From positions 62,001-126,000 of the forward strand of contig NZ_DBGCTQ010000049.1 of NCBI RefSeq assembly GCF_048388525.1: DNA of 64,000 nucleotides, read 5' to 3'. The notes below the pieces were generated by a model. It searched no databases. It was not told the DNA's origin and worked only from the letters and a program-made list of their open reading frames with translations. The stretch is from BQOK01 sp048388525 (GTDB lineage: Bacteria > Bacillota > Clostridia > Oscillospirales > Ruminococcaceae). Within the stretch, counting starts at the first letter, position 1. Every line of letters starts with the position of its first letter. Below, one piece after another: positions 17,130-24,029 of the stretch. The translations under genes were made by a program, and so were the position numbers.

Positions 17130-17780
17130 ATGTACCATACTGTACTTTTTGACCTGGACGGCACGCTGCTGAATACCATTCAGGATCTGGCCGACGCTGC
17201 CAATTGGGTCTGCGCCCAAAACGGCTGGCCACAGCATACTTTAGAGGAATACAAGCGGTTTGTGGGCAATGGCATTCCCAGGCTCTGTGAGCGGTTTACC
17301 CCACCCCAGGCCCGCGGGCCGCAGCAGCTGGCGCACACACTGGCAGCCTTTGAAGCCCGTTATGGGCTTCACAAACAGGATGCCACCGCGCCCTATCCCG
17401 GCATTTCCGACCTGCTGAATCATCTTTCCTCTGCCGGAATCTGCTTTGGGGTACTCACCAACAAGGAGCACCGCCTTGCTCAGGCTGTGGTGGAATACTA
17501 TTTTCCGGGTGTGTTTTCCTTTGTGCAGGGTGCAGTGCCCGGCGTGCCCCCCAAACCCGATCCTGCCGGGGCAAAGGCCCTGATGGCCCGTATGGGCGCC
17601 GTGCCCCAAAGCACTCTTTTTGTAGGCGACAGCGACGTGGATGTTTTCACCGCCCACAATGCGGGCCTGCCTGCCTGCGGGGTGTTGTGGGGGTTCCGCG
17701 GCAAAACGGAACTGCAGAATGCAGGAGCCGAGCGCCTGGTTGCCAGTCCCCCTGAATTGCTGGATATTATCCTTACATAA
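17130..17780 (+). CDS. HAD-superfamily hydrolase, phosphoglycolate phosphatase-like
   Basis: A 216-residue HAD phosphatase with all four motifs: LFDLDGTLLNT (nucleophile and acid Asp), GVLTNKEHR (Thr of motif II), KPDPAGA (Lys) and FVGDSDVDV (Mg2+ Asp). The helical cap between motifs I and II fits subclass IA enzymes such as Gph. Substrate cannot be fixed from sequence; phosphoglycolate or another small phosphoester is likely. AAAGGG lies upstream of the ATG at 17130, 18 bp after the PH-domain gene, so it probably ends that plus-strand run. Confidence 0.85.
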   Translation: MYHTVLFDLDGTLLNTIQDLADAANWVCAQNGWPQHTLEEYKRFVGNGIPRLCERFTPPQARGPQQLAHTLAAFEARYGLHKQDATAPYPGISDLLNHLSSAGICFGVLTNKEHRLAQAVVEYYFPGVFSFVQGAVPGVPPKPDPAGAKALMARMGAVPQSTLFVGDSDVDVFTAHNAGLPACGVLWGFRGKTELQNAGAERLVASPPELLDIILT

Positions 17781-17800
17781 AAAACGAAAGGGTTGCCTTT

Positions 17801-17856
17801 CTGTTCGATTCCCACGGGCCATGCCAAAAAAAGAGAACCAAACCGGGGTACGGTTT
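17801..17856. repeat. Direct repeat copy 1 of tRNA-terminator flank
   Basis: A 56-bp sequence nearly identical (one mismatch seen) to 17960-18015. It contains a T-arm-like piece (GTTCGATTCCCAC) and the left half of the tRNA-Glu terminator (AAAAAAAGAGAACCAAACC), but lacks the right half, so this copy cannot fold into the terminator. Confidence 0.8.
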
Positions 17857-17912
17857 TTGCTGGGATCTCCCCCTTTGGTTTTTTGCTTTCCGGGCCCCGT
17901 CCCTCGCGGGCT

Positions 17913-17939
17913 AAGCAACAGCCCACCGGGCTGTTGCTT
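17913..17939. repeat. 12-bp perfect hairpin between repeat copies
   Basis: AAGCAACAGCCC and its exact complement are separated by 3 nt. It lies between the two 56-bp direct repeats and has no T-run, so it is not a standard terminator. It may be a processing site or a remnant of the event that duplicated the flank. Confidence 0.6.
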
Positions 17940-17959
17940 GCGGGCTGCGGCCCGCCGCC

Positions 17960-18015
17960 CTGTTCGATTCCCACGGCCCATGCCAAAAAAAGAGAACCAA
18001 ACCGGGGTACGGTTT
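17960..18015. repeat. Direct repeat copy 2 of tRNA-terminator flank
   Basis: The second copy of the 56-bp repeat, directly downstream of tRNA-Glu on the minus strand. Unlike copy 1 it continues into the complementary arm and so forms the complete terminator at 17984-18029. Confidence 0.8.
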
Positions 18016-18029
18016 GGTTCTCTTTTTTT
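17984..18029 (-). terminator. Terminator of the tRNA-Glu gene
   Basis: AAAAAAAGAGAACCAAACC and its full complement form a long stem of about 19 bp around a 7-nt loop. On the minus strand it begins immediately after the CCA end of tRNA-Glu and ends in seven T. It can also terminate plus-strand transcripts from the HAD gene. Confidence 0.9.
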
Positions 18030-18103
18030 GGTGACCCGTCCGGGAATCGAACCCGGGTTACCGCCGTGAAAGGGCGATGTCTTGACCGCTTGACCAACGG
18101 GCC
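18029..18103 (-). tRNA. tRNA-Glu (anticodon TTC)
   Basis: Read on the minus strand it starts GGCCCGTTGGTCAAGCGGTC, has the anticodon loop CTTTCAC closed by TCGCC/GGCGG, the T-arm CCGGGTTCGAATCCCGG, and ends with encoded CCA. The first base pairs and the GGTTCGAATCC T-loop are intact. The base composition and TTC anticodon fit bacterial tRNA-Glu. A strong terminator follows directly. It lies about 90 bp downstream of tRNA-Met on the same strand. Confidence 0.95.
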
Positions 18104-18195
18104 TTATAAATACAAGGCTTAGCTAAAACAGCAAGCATTTTGTCGCCCACTATTGCGGGCGACCCCCCATGTATTCTAGCTAAACCTTGTATCAG

Positions 18196-18272
18196 TGGTA
18201 GCGGTAACTGGATTCGAACCGGTGACACTTCGGGTATGAACCGAATGCTCTAGCCAACTGAGCTATACCGCC
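18196..18272 (-). tRNA. tRNA-Met, elongator (anticodon CAT)
   Basis: On the minus strand it starts GGCGGTATAGCTCAGTTGGC, has anticodon stem TTCGG/CCGAA around TTCATAC (CAT), T-loop GGTTCGAATCC and an encoded CCA after GCTA. The GGCGG start and the A-box TAGCTCAGTTGG match elongator tRNA-Met rather than initiator (no CGCGGG start). The CAT anticodon could also belong to lysidine-modified tRNA-Ile, but the acceptor stem fits Met better. Confidence 0.85.
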
Positions 18273-18375
18273 ACATTTATCCGCCGTTTGAAAGGCGCCC
18301 TTATATTATATTAAACAGGCTGGGGCTTGTCAATACTTTTTTGCCCCGTTTTTACAAAATTATCCCCTGCAAAAC

Positions 18376-18414
18376 AAAAGGCGCGGGGCCGGAAAATTTT
18401 GCCCCGCACCTTTT
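18376..18414 (-). terminator. Terminator after serS
   Basis: GGTGCGGGGC and GCCCCGCGCC (minus strand) pair across an 11-nt loop and are followed by TTTTGTTTTG, 14 nt past the serS stop. It ends the parA-parB-serS transcript and insulates it from the tRNA genes. Confidence 0.85.
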
Positions 18415-18427
18415 GCTGCTTCTGCAA

Positions 18428-19735
18428 TTAGCCTTGTTTGGGCAGCAATTTTTCTTTGCCGCCCATATAGGGCCGCAGGACCTCAGGAACCAACACGCTG
18501 CCGTCGGCCTGCAGGTTGTTTTCCAAAAATGCGATCAGCATACGCGGAGGCGCCACGCAGGTGTTGTTCAAAGTGTGAGGAAGGTAATTGCGGCCGTCCT
18601 CGCCCTTGACCCGGATCTTTAGCCTGCGGCTCTGGGCATCGCCCAGGTTGGAGCAGCTGCACACCTCGAAGTATTTTTGCTGGCGGGGGCTCCACGCTTC
18701 GATATCGCAGCTTTTCACCTTCAGGTCTGCCAAATCTCCCGAGCAGCACTCCAGCTGACGCACCGGAATATCCAGGCTGCGGAACAGCTCCACACTGTTG
18801 CGCCACAGCTTTTCATACCAGTCCATACTTTCTTCGGGTTTGCAGACCACGATCATTTCCTGCTTTTCGAACTGATGGATGCGGTATACGCCCCGTTCCT
18901 CCAGGCCATGGGCGCCCTTTTCCTTGCGGAAGCAGGGGCTGTAACTCGTGAGGGTTTGGGGCAGCTGATTTTCCGGAATGAGCTGATCCACAAAGCGGCC
19001 GATCATGGTGTGCTCGCTGGTTCCGATCAGATACAGGTCTTCCCCTTCGATCTTGTACATCATGGCATCCATTTCGGGGAAGCTCATAACGCCCTGCACC
19101 ACGCTGCCGTGCATCATAAAGGGCGGGATCACATAGGTGAAACCCTTGTCGATCATGAAGTCGCGGGCATAGGCCAGCACCGCCTCGTGCAGGCGGGCAA
19201 TATCGCCCAGCAGGTAATAAAAGCCGTTGCCGGCCACCCGGCGGGCGCTGTCCAGATCAATGCCGCCAAAGCTCTCCATGATCTCGGTGTGATAAGGAAT
19301 TTCAAAATCCGGCACTGCCGGTTCGCCAAAGCGCTGCACCTCCATATTGTGGCTGTCGTCCGGCCCGATGGGCACGCTTGGGTCAATCATATTGGGGATG
19401 ACCAGCATAATCTCCCGGATTTTTTCATCCAGCTGCGCTTCTTTTTCTTCCAGCTCTTTCAACCGGTCAGCCTGAGCTGCCACCTGGGCCTTGGCCACCT
19501 CGGCCTCGGCCAGCTTGGTGGGATCCTTTTTCGCCTGCCCCATCAGCATGCCCACCTTTTTGGACAGGGCATTGCGCTCGGCCCGCAGGGTGTTCGCCTC
19601 GGTGACGACAGCGCGGTTTTCAGCGTCCAGAGCCAGCACCTGGTCCACCAGCGGAAGCTTGGCATCCTGGAACTTCTTTTTGATGTTTTCTTTTACGGCG
19701 TCCGGGTTTTCCCGAACAAAACGCAGATCCAGCAT
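18428..19735 (-). CDS. serS: Seryl-tRNA synthetase
   Basis: A 435-residue class II synthetase that charges tRNA-Ser. The N-terminal long coiled-coil arm (residues about 25-110, VDQVLALDAENRAVVTEANTLR ... KELEEKEAQLDEKIRE) grips the long variable arm of tRNA-Ser. Motif 2 (SPCFRKEKGAHGLEERGVYRIHQF) and motif 3 (LNNTCVAPPRMLIAFLENN) are intact. Length is normal. It follows parB by 21 bp with no T-box leader visible, so it appears to be transcribed with the parAB genes. Confidence 0.97.
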   Translation of the reverse strand: MLDLRFVRENPDAVKENIKKKFQDAKLPLVDQVLALDAENRAVVTEANTLRAERNALSKKVGMLMGQAKKDPTKLAEAEVAKAQVAAQADRLKELEEKEAQLDEKIREIMLVIPNMIDPSVPIGPDDSHNMEVQRFGEPAVPDFEIPYHTEIMESFGGIDLDSARRVAGNGFYYLLGDIARLHEAVLAYARDFMIDKGFTYVIPPFMMHGSVVQGVMSFPEMDAMMYKIEGEDLYLIGTSEHTMIGRFVDQLIPENQLPQTLTSYSPCFRKEKGAHGLEERGVYRIHQFEKQEMIVVCKPEESMDWYEKLWRNSVELFRSLDIPVRQLECCSGDLADLKVKSCDIEAWSPRQQKYFEVCSCSNLGDAQSRRLKIRVKGEDGRNYLPHTLNNTCVAPPRMLIAFLENNLQADGSVLVPEVLRPYMGGKEKLLPKQG

Positions 19736-19756
19736 AGTGTTTTGTTCCCCTTTATT

Positions 19757-20629
19757 TCAGTTTGTGGTTTCTTTCTGGTAACCGCCCAGCAGATTGGCAA
19801 AGGCGGTGAGCTGAGCATCCGAGTAAAAGTGTACCGTCAGGCTGCCCCGGCCGTTTTTATAATCCACCCTCACCTCGTTGCCCAGGGTTTCCCGCAGGGC
19901 TATTTCCACCTCGCCCGGAAGGGCCGGGCGCTGCGGCTCAGGTTTTTTTTGCGGCTCGGGCCTGGCCAGCTTTTTGCACAGCGCCTCGGTCTGGCGCACA
20001 TTGAGCCCGTTTTCCACCACGGCGGCAGCGGCGGCAAGCTGTTTTTCCTGATCTTCCAGGCCCAGGATCACCTTTGCATGCCCAGTGCTGAGCGCCCCTT
20101 TCTGCAGCCATTCCAGCACTTTTTCCGGGAGATTTAAAAGGCGCAGGCTATTGGCCACAGCGCTGCGGCTTTTGCCCAGCTTTTTTGCCGCCTGTTCCTG
20201 GGTGAGGCCGCACCGGTCCATGAGCTGGCGGTAGCCGAACGCTTCCTCCACCGGGTCCAGGTCCTCGCGCTGCAGGTTTTCGATCAGGGCCAGCTCCATG
20301 GCCTCGCTCTCGGTCACGTCTTTAATGACTACCGGAACTTCCGTGAGACCTGCCAGGCGGGCGGCCCGCCAGCGGCGTTCACCGGCAATGATCTTGTATC
20401 CCCCACTGGGGGCGGAGCGCACAGTGATGGGCTGCAGCACCCCGTGCTCCGTAATGCTGGCGGCCAATTCCGCCAGGCTTTCGTCGCTGAACGATTTGCG
20501 GGGCTGATCCTTATCCGGCTCAATTTCCCGCAGGGGCAGGGTCTCGACTCCCCCGCCGCCCACATCCCGGGCCGTTTCCTCGAACAGGCTTTCCAGGCCC
20601 CGCCCGAGACCTCCTTTTTTCGGTGCCAT
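19757..20629 (-). CDS. parB: Chromosome partition protein ParB (Spo0J)
   Basis: A 290-residue ParB. N-terminal CTP-binding/NTD motifs: RGLESLF start, QPRKSFSDESLAELAASI and IIAGERRWRAARLAGL (box II, GERRxRA). The central HTH region contains ELALIENLQREDLDPVEEA and TQEQAAKKLGKSRSAVANSLRLLNLP, followed by a C-terminal dimerisation domain. ParB loads on parS, slides as a CTP clamp and recruits SMC. Two parS sites lie just upstream of parA at 21688 and 21786. It follows parA by 13 bp. Confidence 0.95.
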   Translation of the reverse strand: MAPKKGGLGRGLESLFEETARDVGGGGVETLPLREIEPDKDQPRKSFSDESLAELAASITEHGVLQPITVRSAPSGGYKIIAGERRWRAARLAGLTEVPVVIKDVTESEAMELALIENLQREDLDPVEEAFGYRQLMDRCGLTQEQAAKKLGKSRSAVANSLRLLNLPEKVLEWLQKGALSTGHAKVILGLEDQEKQLAAAAAVVENGLNVRQTEALCKKLARPEPQKKPEPQRPALPGEVEIALRETLGNEVRVDYKNGRGSLTVHFYSDAQLTAFANLLGGYQKETTN

Positions 20630-20642
20630 TCTATTCCTCCTT

Positions 20643-21404
20643 TTAACGGTTGTTGCGCAGCAGTTCCCTGGCCATATCCCTGTAGGCCTCGCTGCCCTTG
20701 CTCACCGGGTCATAATGGTTGATGGGCATGCCGTAGCTGGGCGCTTCGGACAGGCGCACGTTGCGGGGCACAGTGGTTTTGTAGACCTTGTCGCCAAAAA
20801 ACTTTTTCACCTGGTCCACCACCTGCAGGGTCAGATTGAGCCGGCCGGCATACATGGTGAACACCACGCCCTCGATTTCCAGATAGCGGTTATACATTTT
20901 GCGCACTGTTTTGAGGGTACTCATCAATTCCGACAGGCCTTCCAGCGCGTAGTATTCGCACTGGATGGGGATGAGCACCGAATCGCAGGCGCACAGGCCG
21001 TTGAGGGTGAGCAGATCCAGGCTGGGCGGGCAGTCGATGAATATGTAATCGTATTTCCCGGTCACACCAGCCAACGCCTCCCGCAGGCGGCTTTCGCGGC
21101 GGGGCAGGTTGACCAGTTCCACCACCGCGCCGGAGAGCTGAATGTTGGAGGGGATGATGTCCACCTGGAACTGGGTGGGCAGAATGGCTTCCTCGGCCTT
21201 GGCCTCGCCGATCAGCAGCTCGTAGACGCTTTTGCCCACGCTGCGCTTGGAAATGCCGTATCCGCTGGTGCTGTTGCCCTGAGGGTCCAGGTCTACAACC
21301 AGAACCTTTTTGCCCTCGGCCGCCACACAGGAAGAAAGGTTTACTGCCGTGGTGCTTTTGCCCACGCCGCCTTTTTGGTTTGCCACTGCGATCACTTTAC
21401 CCAA
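20643..21404 (-). CDS. parA: Chromosome partition ATPase ParA (Soj)
   Basis: A 253-residue ParA/MinD ATPase. The deviant Walker A is VIAVANQKGGVGKSTTAVNL at the N-terminus; VLVVDLDPQGNSTSGYG and YDYIFIDCPPSLDLLT follow. It forms DNA-bound dimers that work with ParB in origin segregation and can affect DnaA in Bacillus. The TTG at 21404 is chosen because GGGAGG lies 8 nt upstream and the product then matches the usual N-terminus. An in-frame ATG at 21422 with AGGGGA upstream would add six residues and cannot be excluded. Confidence 0.95.
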   Translation of the reverse strand: MGKVIAVANQKGGVGKSTTAVNLSSCVAAEGKKVLVVDLDPQGNSTSGYGISKRSVGKSVYELLIGEAKAEEAILPTQFQVDIIPSNIQLSGAVVELVNLPRRESRLREALAGVTGKYDYIFIDCPPSLDLLTLNGLCACDSVLIPIQCEYYALEGLSELMSTLKTVRKMYNRYLEIEGVVFTMYAGRLNLTLQVVDQVKKFFGDKVYKTTVPRNVRLSEAPSYGMPINHYDPVSKGSEAYRDMARELLRNNR

Positions 21405-21687
21405 AATTTGTGCCTCCCACATGATCTGTTTCCCCTGCCGGATTTACCCCGGCACAGGGGAGGAAATTGTCGGAAAATTTTGCAGTTTTGTACCTGGAAG
21501 CCGTGCAACGGTTTGATTTTGTGTTTTTTACGGCGCAGGCCTGTAGTTGCTATTATAACATAGGTTTTGGGGTTTTTAAACGGGCAATATCTTGTGGTTT
21601 TTTCGTTTCATCCCCAATTTACGCCTCTTCTCACAAGATATAGTGGTTTTCAGGAAGAAGCTCCAAAGCTTGCTTACAGGGGAAGAA

Positions 21688-21703
21688 TGTTCCACGTGGA
21701 ACA
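21688..21703. promoter_or_regulatory. parS site 1
   Basis: TGTTCCACGTGGAACA, a perfect 16-bp palindrome matching the Firmicute parS consensus (TGTTNCACGTGNAACA). It is the centre of a longer 44-bp perfect palindrome at 21674-21717. It lies 284 bp upstream of parA and should be a ParB loading site. Confidence 0.95.
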
Positions 21704-21785
21704 TTCTTCCCCTGTAAATTGAATTTCATGCGAGTAAACAGAAAAGAAAGTTTGGAGTTTTTCAGAAGCAAAAAACCTTCCCAAA

Positions 21786-21801
21786 TGTTCCACGTGGAAC
21801 A
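21786..21801. promoter_or_regulatory. parS site 2
   Basis: A second, identical TGTTCCACGTGGAACA, 98 bp from the first (centre to centre). It lies inside a 36-bp perfect palindrome at 21776-21811 whose flanks (CCTTCCCAAA) differ from those of site 1. Confidence 0.95.
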
Positions 21802-21822
21802 TTTGGGAAGGAATGGACAGCT

Positions 21823-21967
21823 GAGGCGGGAATGAGGGGCCAGGCGGGAATGAGGGGCCAGGCGGGAATGAAGGGGCCAGGCGGGAATGAAGGGGCCAGG
21901 CCGAAATGAGGGGCCAGGCGAAAATGGGCGGCCAGGTAAGAATAGGCGGCCAGACGGAATGGGCGGC
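21823..21967. repeat. 18-bp tandem repeat array (8 units)
   Basis: Eight head-to-tail units of 17-19 bp with consensus CAGGCGGGAATGAGGGGC. Units 1-4 are almost identical; units 5-8 drift. The array starts 12 bp after the second parS palindrome. It contains no gene; open frames through it on the minus strand are repeat artefacts rich in Pro/Arg. Function unknown. Confidence 0.9.
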
Positions 21968-22240
21968 CTGGCTGGAAGGGGGCCGCTGGGGCGCAAACAG
22001 GTAACCACGGCCGAAGAAGCCAGCCGGACAGAGATGGACAGCCGAGAGGGATCTGAACAGTGAGGGAACGGATGAGTGGCGGAAACAAGGCTGCGGGGAG
22101 TGAGGTGCGGAAGAAGAGCTTACCGCAGCGATAGGGGCCAAAAGGGAGCGAACGCAGCTCCGGGCAGGAAGGCGCAAAACAGATGTGCGGCTGGAGCGCA
22201 AACAGGCGGGCGCTTGGCGAAACAAAAAATAAAACCGGAA
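21968..22240. other. Spacer between repeat array and noc
   Basis: About 270 bp of purine-rich plus-strand sequence without a convincing gene. Short motifs from the 18-bp array recur in degenerate form near its left end. Open frames on the minus strand have no Shine-Dalgarno site and read as low-complexity Ser/Pro/Arg. Confidence 0.5.
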
Positions 22241-22286
22241 TAAAAAACGCAAGGCCCCCGCCGGAGCTTCCGGCAAGAGCCTTGCG
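22241..22286 (-). terminator. Terminator after noc
   Basis: On the minus strand CGCAAGGC and GCCTTGCG pair around an inner GCCGGAAGCTCCGGC hairpin, followed by six T. It starts 17 nt past the noc stop and ends the mnmE-mnmG-rsmG-noc transcription unit. Confidence 0.85.
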
Positions 22287-22302
22287 CTTGTTAAGGGCTT
22301 TG

Positions 22303-23109
22303 TTACGAGCTGGCGCTGGTGGCGGTGGGAATGTGGACCGTGTATTCCACATACCCCTCCCCTTCCGTGCGCTTGGTGCTGGCGGGTACTCCCGCATCCA
22401 CCATCAGGCGCACCGCCCGGTTGATGGTGTTCACAAAAATGCGCACGTCCCGCACCATGGGGATCGCGTGCCTGTGGCGGGGCTTATCGGTGAGAAGGCG
22501 CTCCACATAGGCGTCGGCCTGGCGGGCGTTCATGCTCTGCTTTACAAATTGCTCCAGGGCCTGGGTGCGCTGCTGCTCGGCGGGCAGCCGGAGCACCGCC
22601 CGGGCATGGCGCTCGGTAAGGCCGTGGGCCACGCAGTATTCCTGCTGCTGCGCCGTGAGCGCCAGCAGCCGCAGCTTGTTGTTCAGGGTGGGCTGCGCAA
22701 TGCCCAGGCGGCGGGCAGCCTCTTCCTGGGTGCAGCCCCACAGGGCGATGACCTCTTTAATGCCCCGGGCCTGCTCGAAGGGGTCGAGCCCCTGCCGCTG
22801 CACATTTTCCAAAAGGCCCAAGGCCGCGGTCTGGTCGTCTTCATAATCGCACAGGATGGCCGGGATCTCGGTGAGGCCCGCCAGTTTGCAGGCGCGCAGG
22901 CGCCGCTCGCCCGCGATCAGCTGGTAACGGCCGTTTTGCACCTTGCGCACCGTGACCGGCTGCAAAAGGCCGTTCTGGGCGATGCTGAGCGCAAGGCGGG
23001 CGATTTCCTGCTGGTCGAAATTTGTGCGCGCCTGAAAAGGCGACGGTTCGATCTGCTGGGGCGCCAGCAGCAAAATTTTGCCGATGCTTTTGACCCGATG
23101 TTGTAACAT
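22303..23109 (-). CDS. noc: Noc-type ParB-like nucleoid occlusion protein
   Basis: A 268-residue ParB paralogue. It has the ParB N-terminal core (IEPSPFQARTNFDQQEIARLA, LIAGERRLRACKLAGL) and HTH (CTQEEAARRLGIAQPTLNNKLRLLAL). Its place directly after rsmG is where noc lies in Bacillus. Noc binds its own sites (NBS) and blocks division over the nucleoid. No NBS-like palindrome was seen in this window, so a second ParB acting at parS is an alternative. The ATG at 23109 has GGGGA 9-10 nt upstream; the longer open frame is not used. Confidence 0.85.
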   Translation of the reverse strand: MLQHRVKSIGKILLLAPQQIEPSPFQARTNFDQQEIARLALSIAQNGLLQPVTVRKVQNGRYQLIAGERRLRACKLAGLTEIPAILCDYEDDQTAALGLLENVQRQGLDPFEQARGIKEVIALWGCTQEEAARRLGIAQPTLNNKLRLLALTAQQQEYCVAHGLTERHARAVLRLPAEQQRTQALEQFVKQSMNARQADAYVERLLTDKPRHRHAIPMVRDVRIFVNTINRAVRLMVDAGVPASTKRTEGEGYVEYTVHIPTATSASS

Positions 23110-23321
23110 TTCCGTATTCCCCTTTCCTTTGGCCGCAATGCAAAACCAGCCCGCAGCGGGGCGCAAAACAAAAAAACGCACCCGCGGCCTGCCGCAAAAC
23201 CAGCCCTTTTGCGGGCAGTTCAGCGGTTTTTCCTGCCTGTGAGGCAAGTATACCACGAATGCGATTTATTTACCAGTATTTTCCATCGACAAACAATTAC
23301 CAATTTTTGCCTTAACCTCTG

Positions 23322-24029
23322 TCATTTCAGGGGCGACTTGGCAATTTTTCCGCCGTTGCGGGGATAGACGGTCGAAGTTTGCGAAATCTTTTTGCATACC
23401 ACAAGGCTGCGCGCGTCGCCCCCGGGCAGCTGAAAGGCGCGGGTGGCCTGGTATTCGCCGCCGAGCTTTTGAATGGCGGGGCGGGCGGCTTCCAGCTCTT
23501 CGGCAGCGGAGGCGCCCTTCATAGCAATGAAGAAGCCCCCCACCCGCACCAGGGGCAGGCAATATTCGCTGAGGGCGGGCAGCGCGGCCACCGCGCGGGC
23601 CGAAGCAAGATCAAAGGCCTCACGCCACTGCTTGCGGGCGGCCTCCTCGGCGCGCTCTTTTGCAAACTCAACCCCGGAAAGGCCCAGCTGGCCGCACACC
23701 CAGCGCAGAAACTCCACCCGCTTACCGGTGGGCTCCATGAGGGTGAGGGCGAGATCGGGCTTGTGGATTTTGGCGACCACCCCGGGGAAGCCGGCGCCGC
23801 AGCCCACGTCCACCATGCGGCCCGCCACCTCGGGCTGGGCGGCAAAAAGCAGGCTGTCGATAAAATGCTTGTCCTCGACGCCCTCGGGGTCGGTGATGGC
23901 GGTGAGGTTGACCTTTTGGTTGTATTCTACCAGGCAGACGGCATAGCGGGCCAGCAGGTCCAGCTGGCCGCCGGTGAGCGCAATTCCGTAAACGGCGGCC
24001 TTTTGTTCCAGACGGGATTTGTTGATCAT
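23322..24029 (-). CDS. rsmG: 16S rRNA (guanine527-N7)-methyltransferase
   Basis: A 235-residue SAM-dependent enzyme (GidB) that methylates N7 of G527 in 16S rRNA; its loss gives low-level streptomycin resistance. Motifs: NLTAITDPEGVEDKHFIDSL, the SAM loop VDVGCGAGFPGVV, TLMEPTGKRVEFLRWV and SARAVAALPALSEYC. The ATG overlaps the mnmG stop by ATGA, showing translational coupling. The normal order mnmE-mnmG-rsmG-noc is kept. Confidence 0.97.
   Translation of the reverse strand: MINKSRLEQKAAVYGIALTGGQLDLLARYAVCLVEYNQKVNLTAITDPEGVEDKHFIDSLLFAAQPEVAGRMVDVGCGAGFPGVVAKIHKPDLALTLMEPTGKRVEFLRWVCGQLGLSGVEFAKERAEEAARKQWREAFDLASARAVAALPALSEYCLPLVRVGGFFIAMKGASAAEELEAARPAIQKLGGEYQATRAFQLPGGDARSLVVCKKISQTSTVYPRNGGKIAKSPLK

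Noticed and set aside
17498..18122. Open frames through the tRNA-Glu gene and its terminator repeats
   Set aside because: Repeated peptide pieces come from the duplicated tRNA flank and from reading the tRNA itself; no coding support.
18029..18272. CRISPR or rRNA remnants near the tRNA pair
   Set aside because: The repeats are only two copies with an uneven spacer, and no rRNA signatures are present.
21631..22397. Minus-strand open frames across the parS and tandem-repeat region
   Set aside because: They read as low-complexity Pro/Arg/Ser repeats made by the minisatellite, have no ribosome site and cross both parS palindromes.
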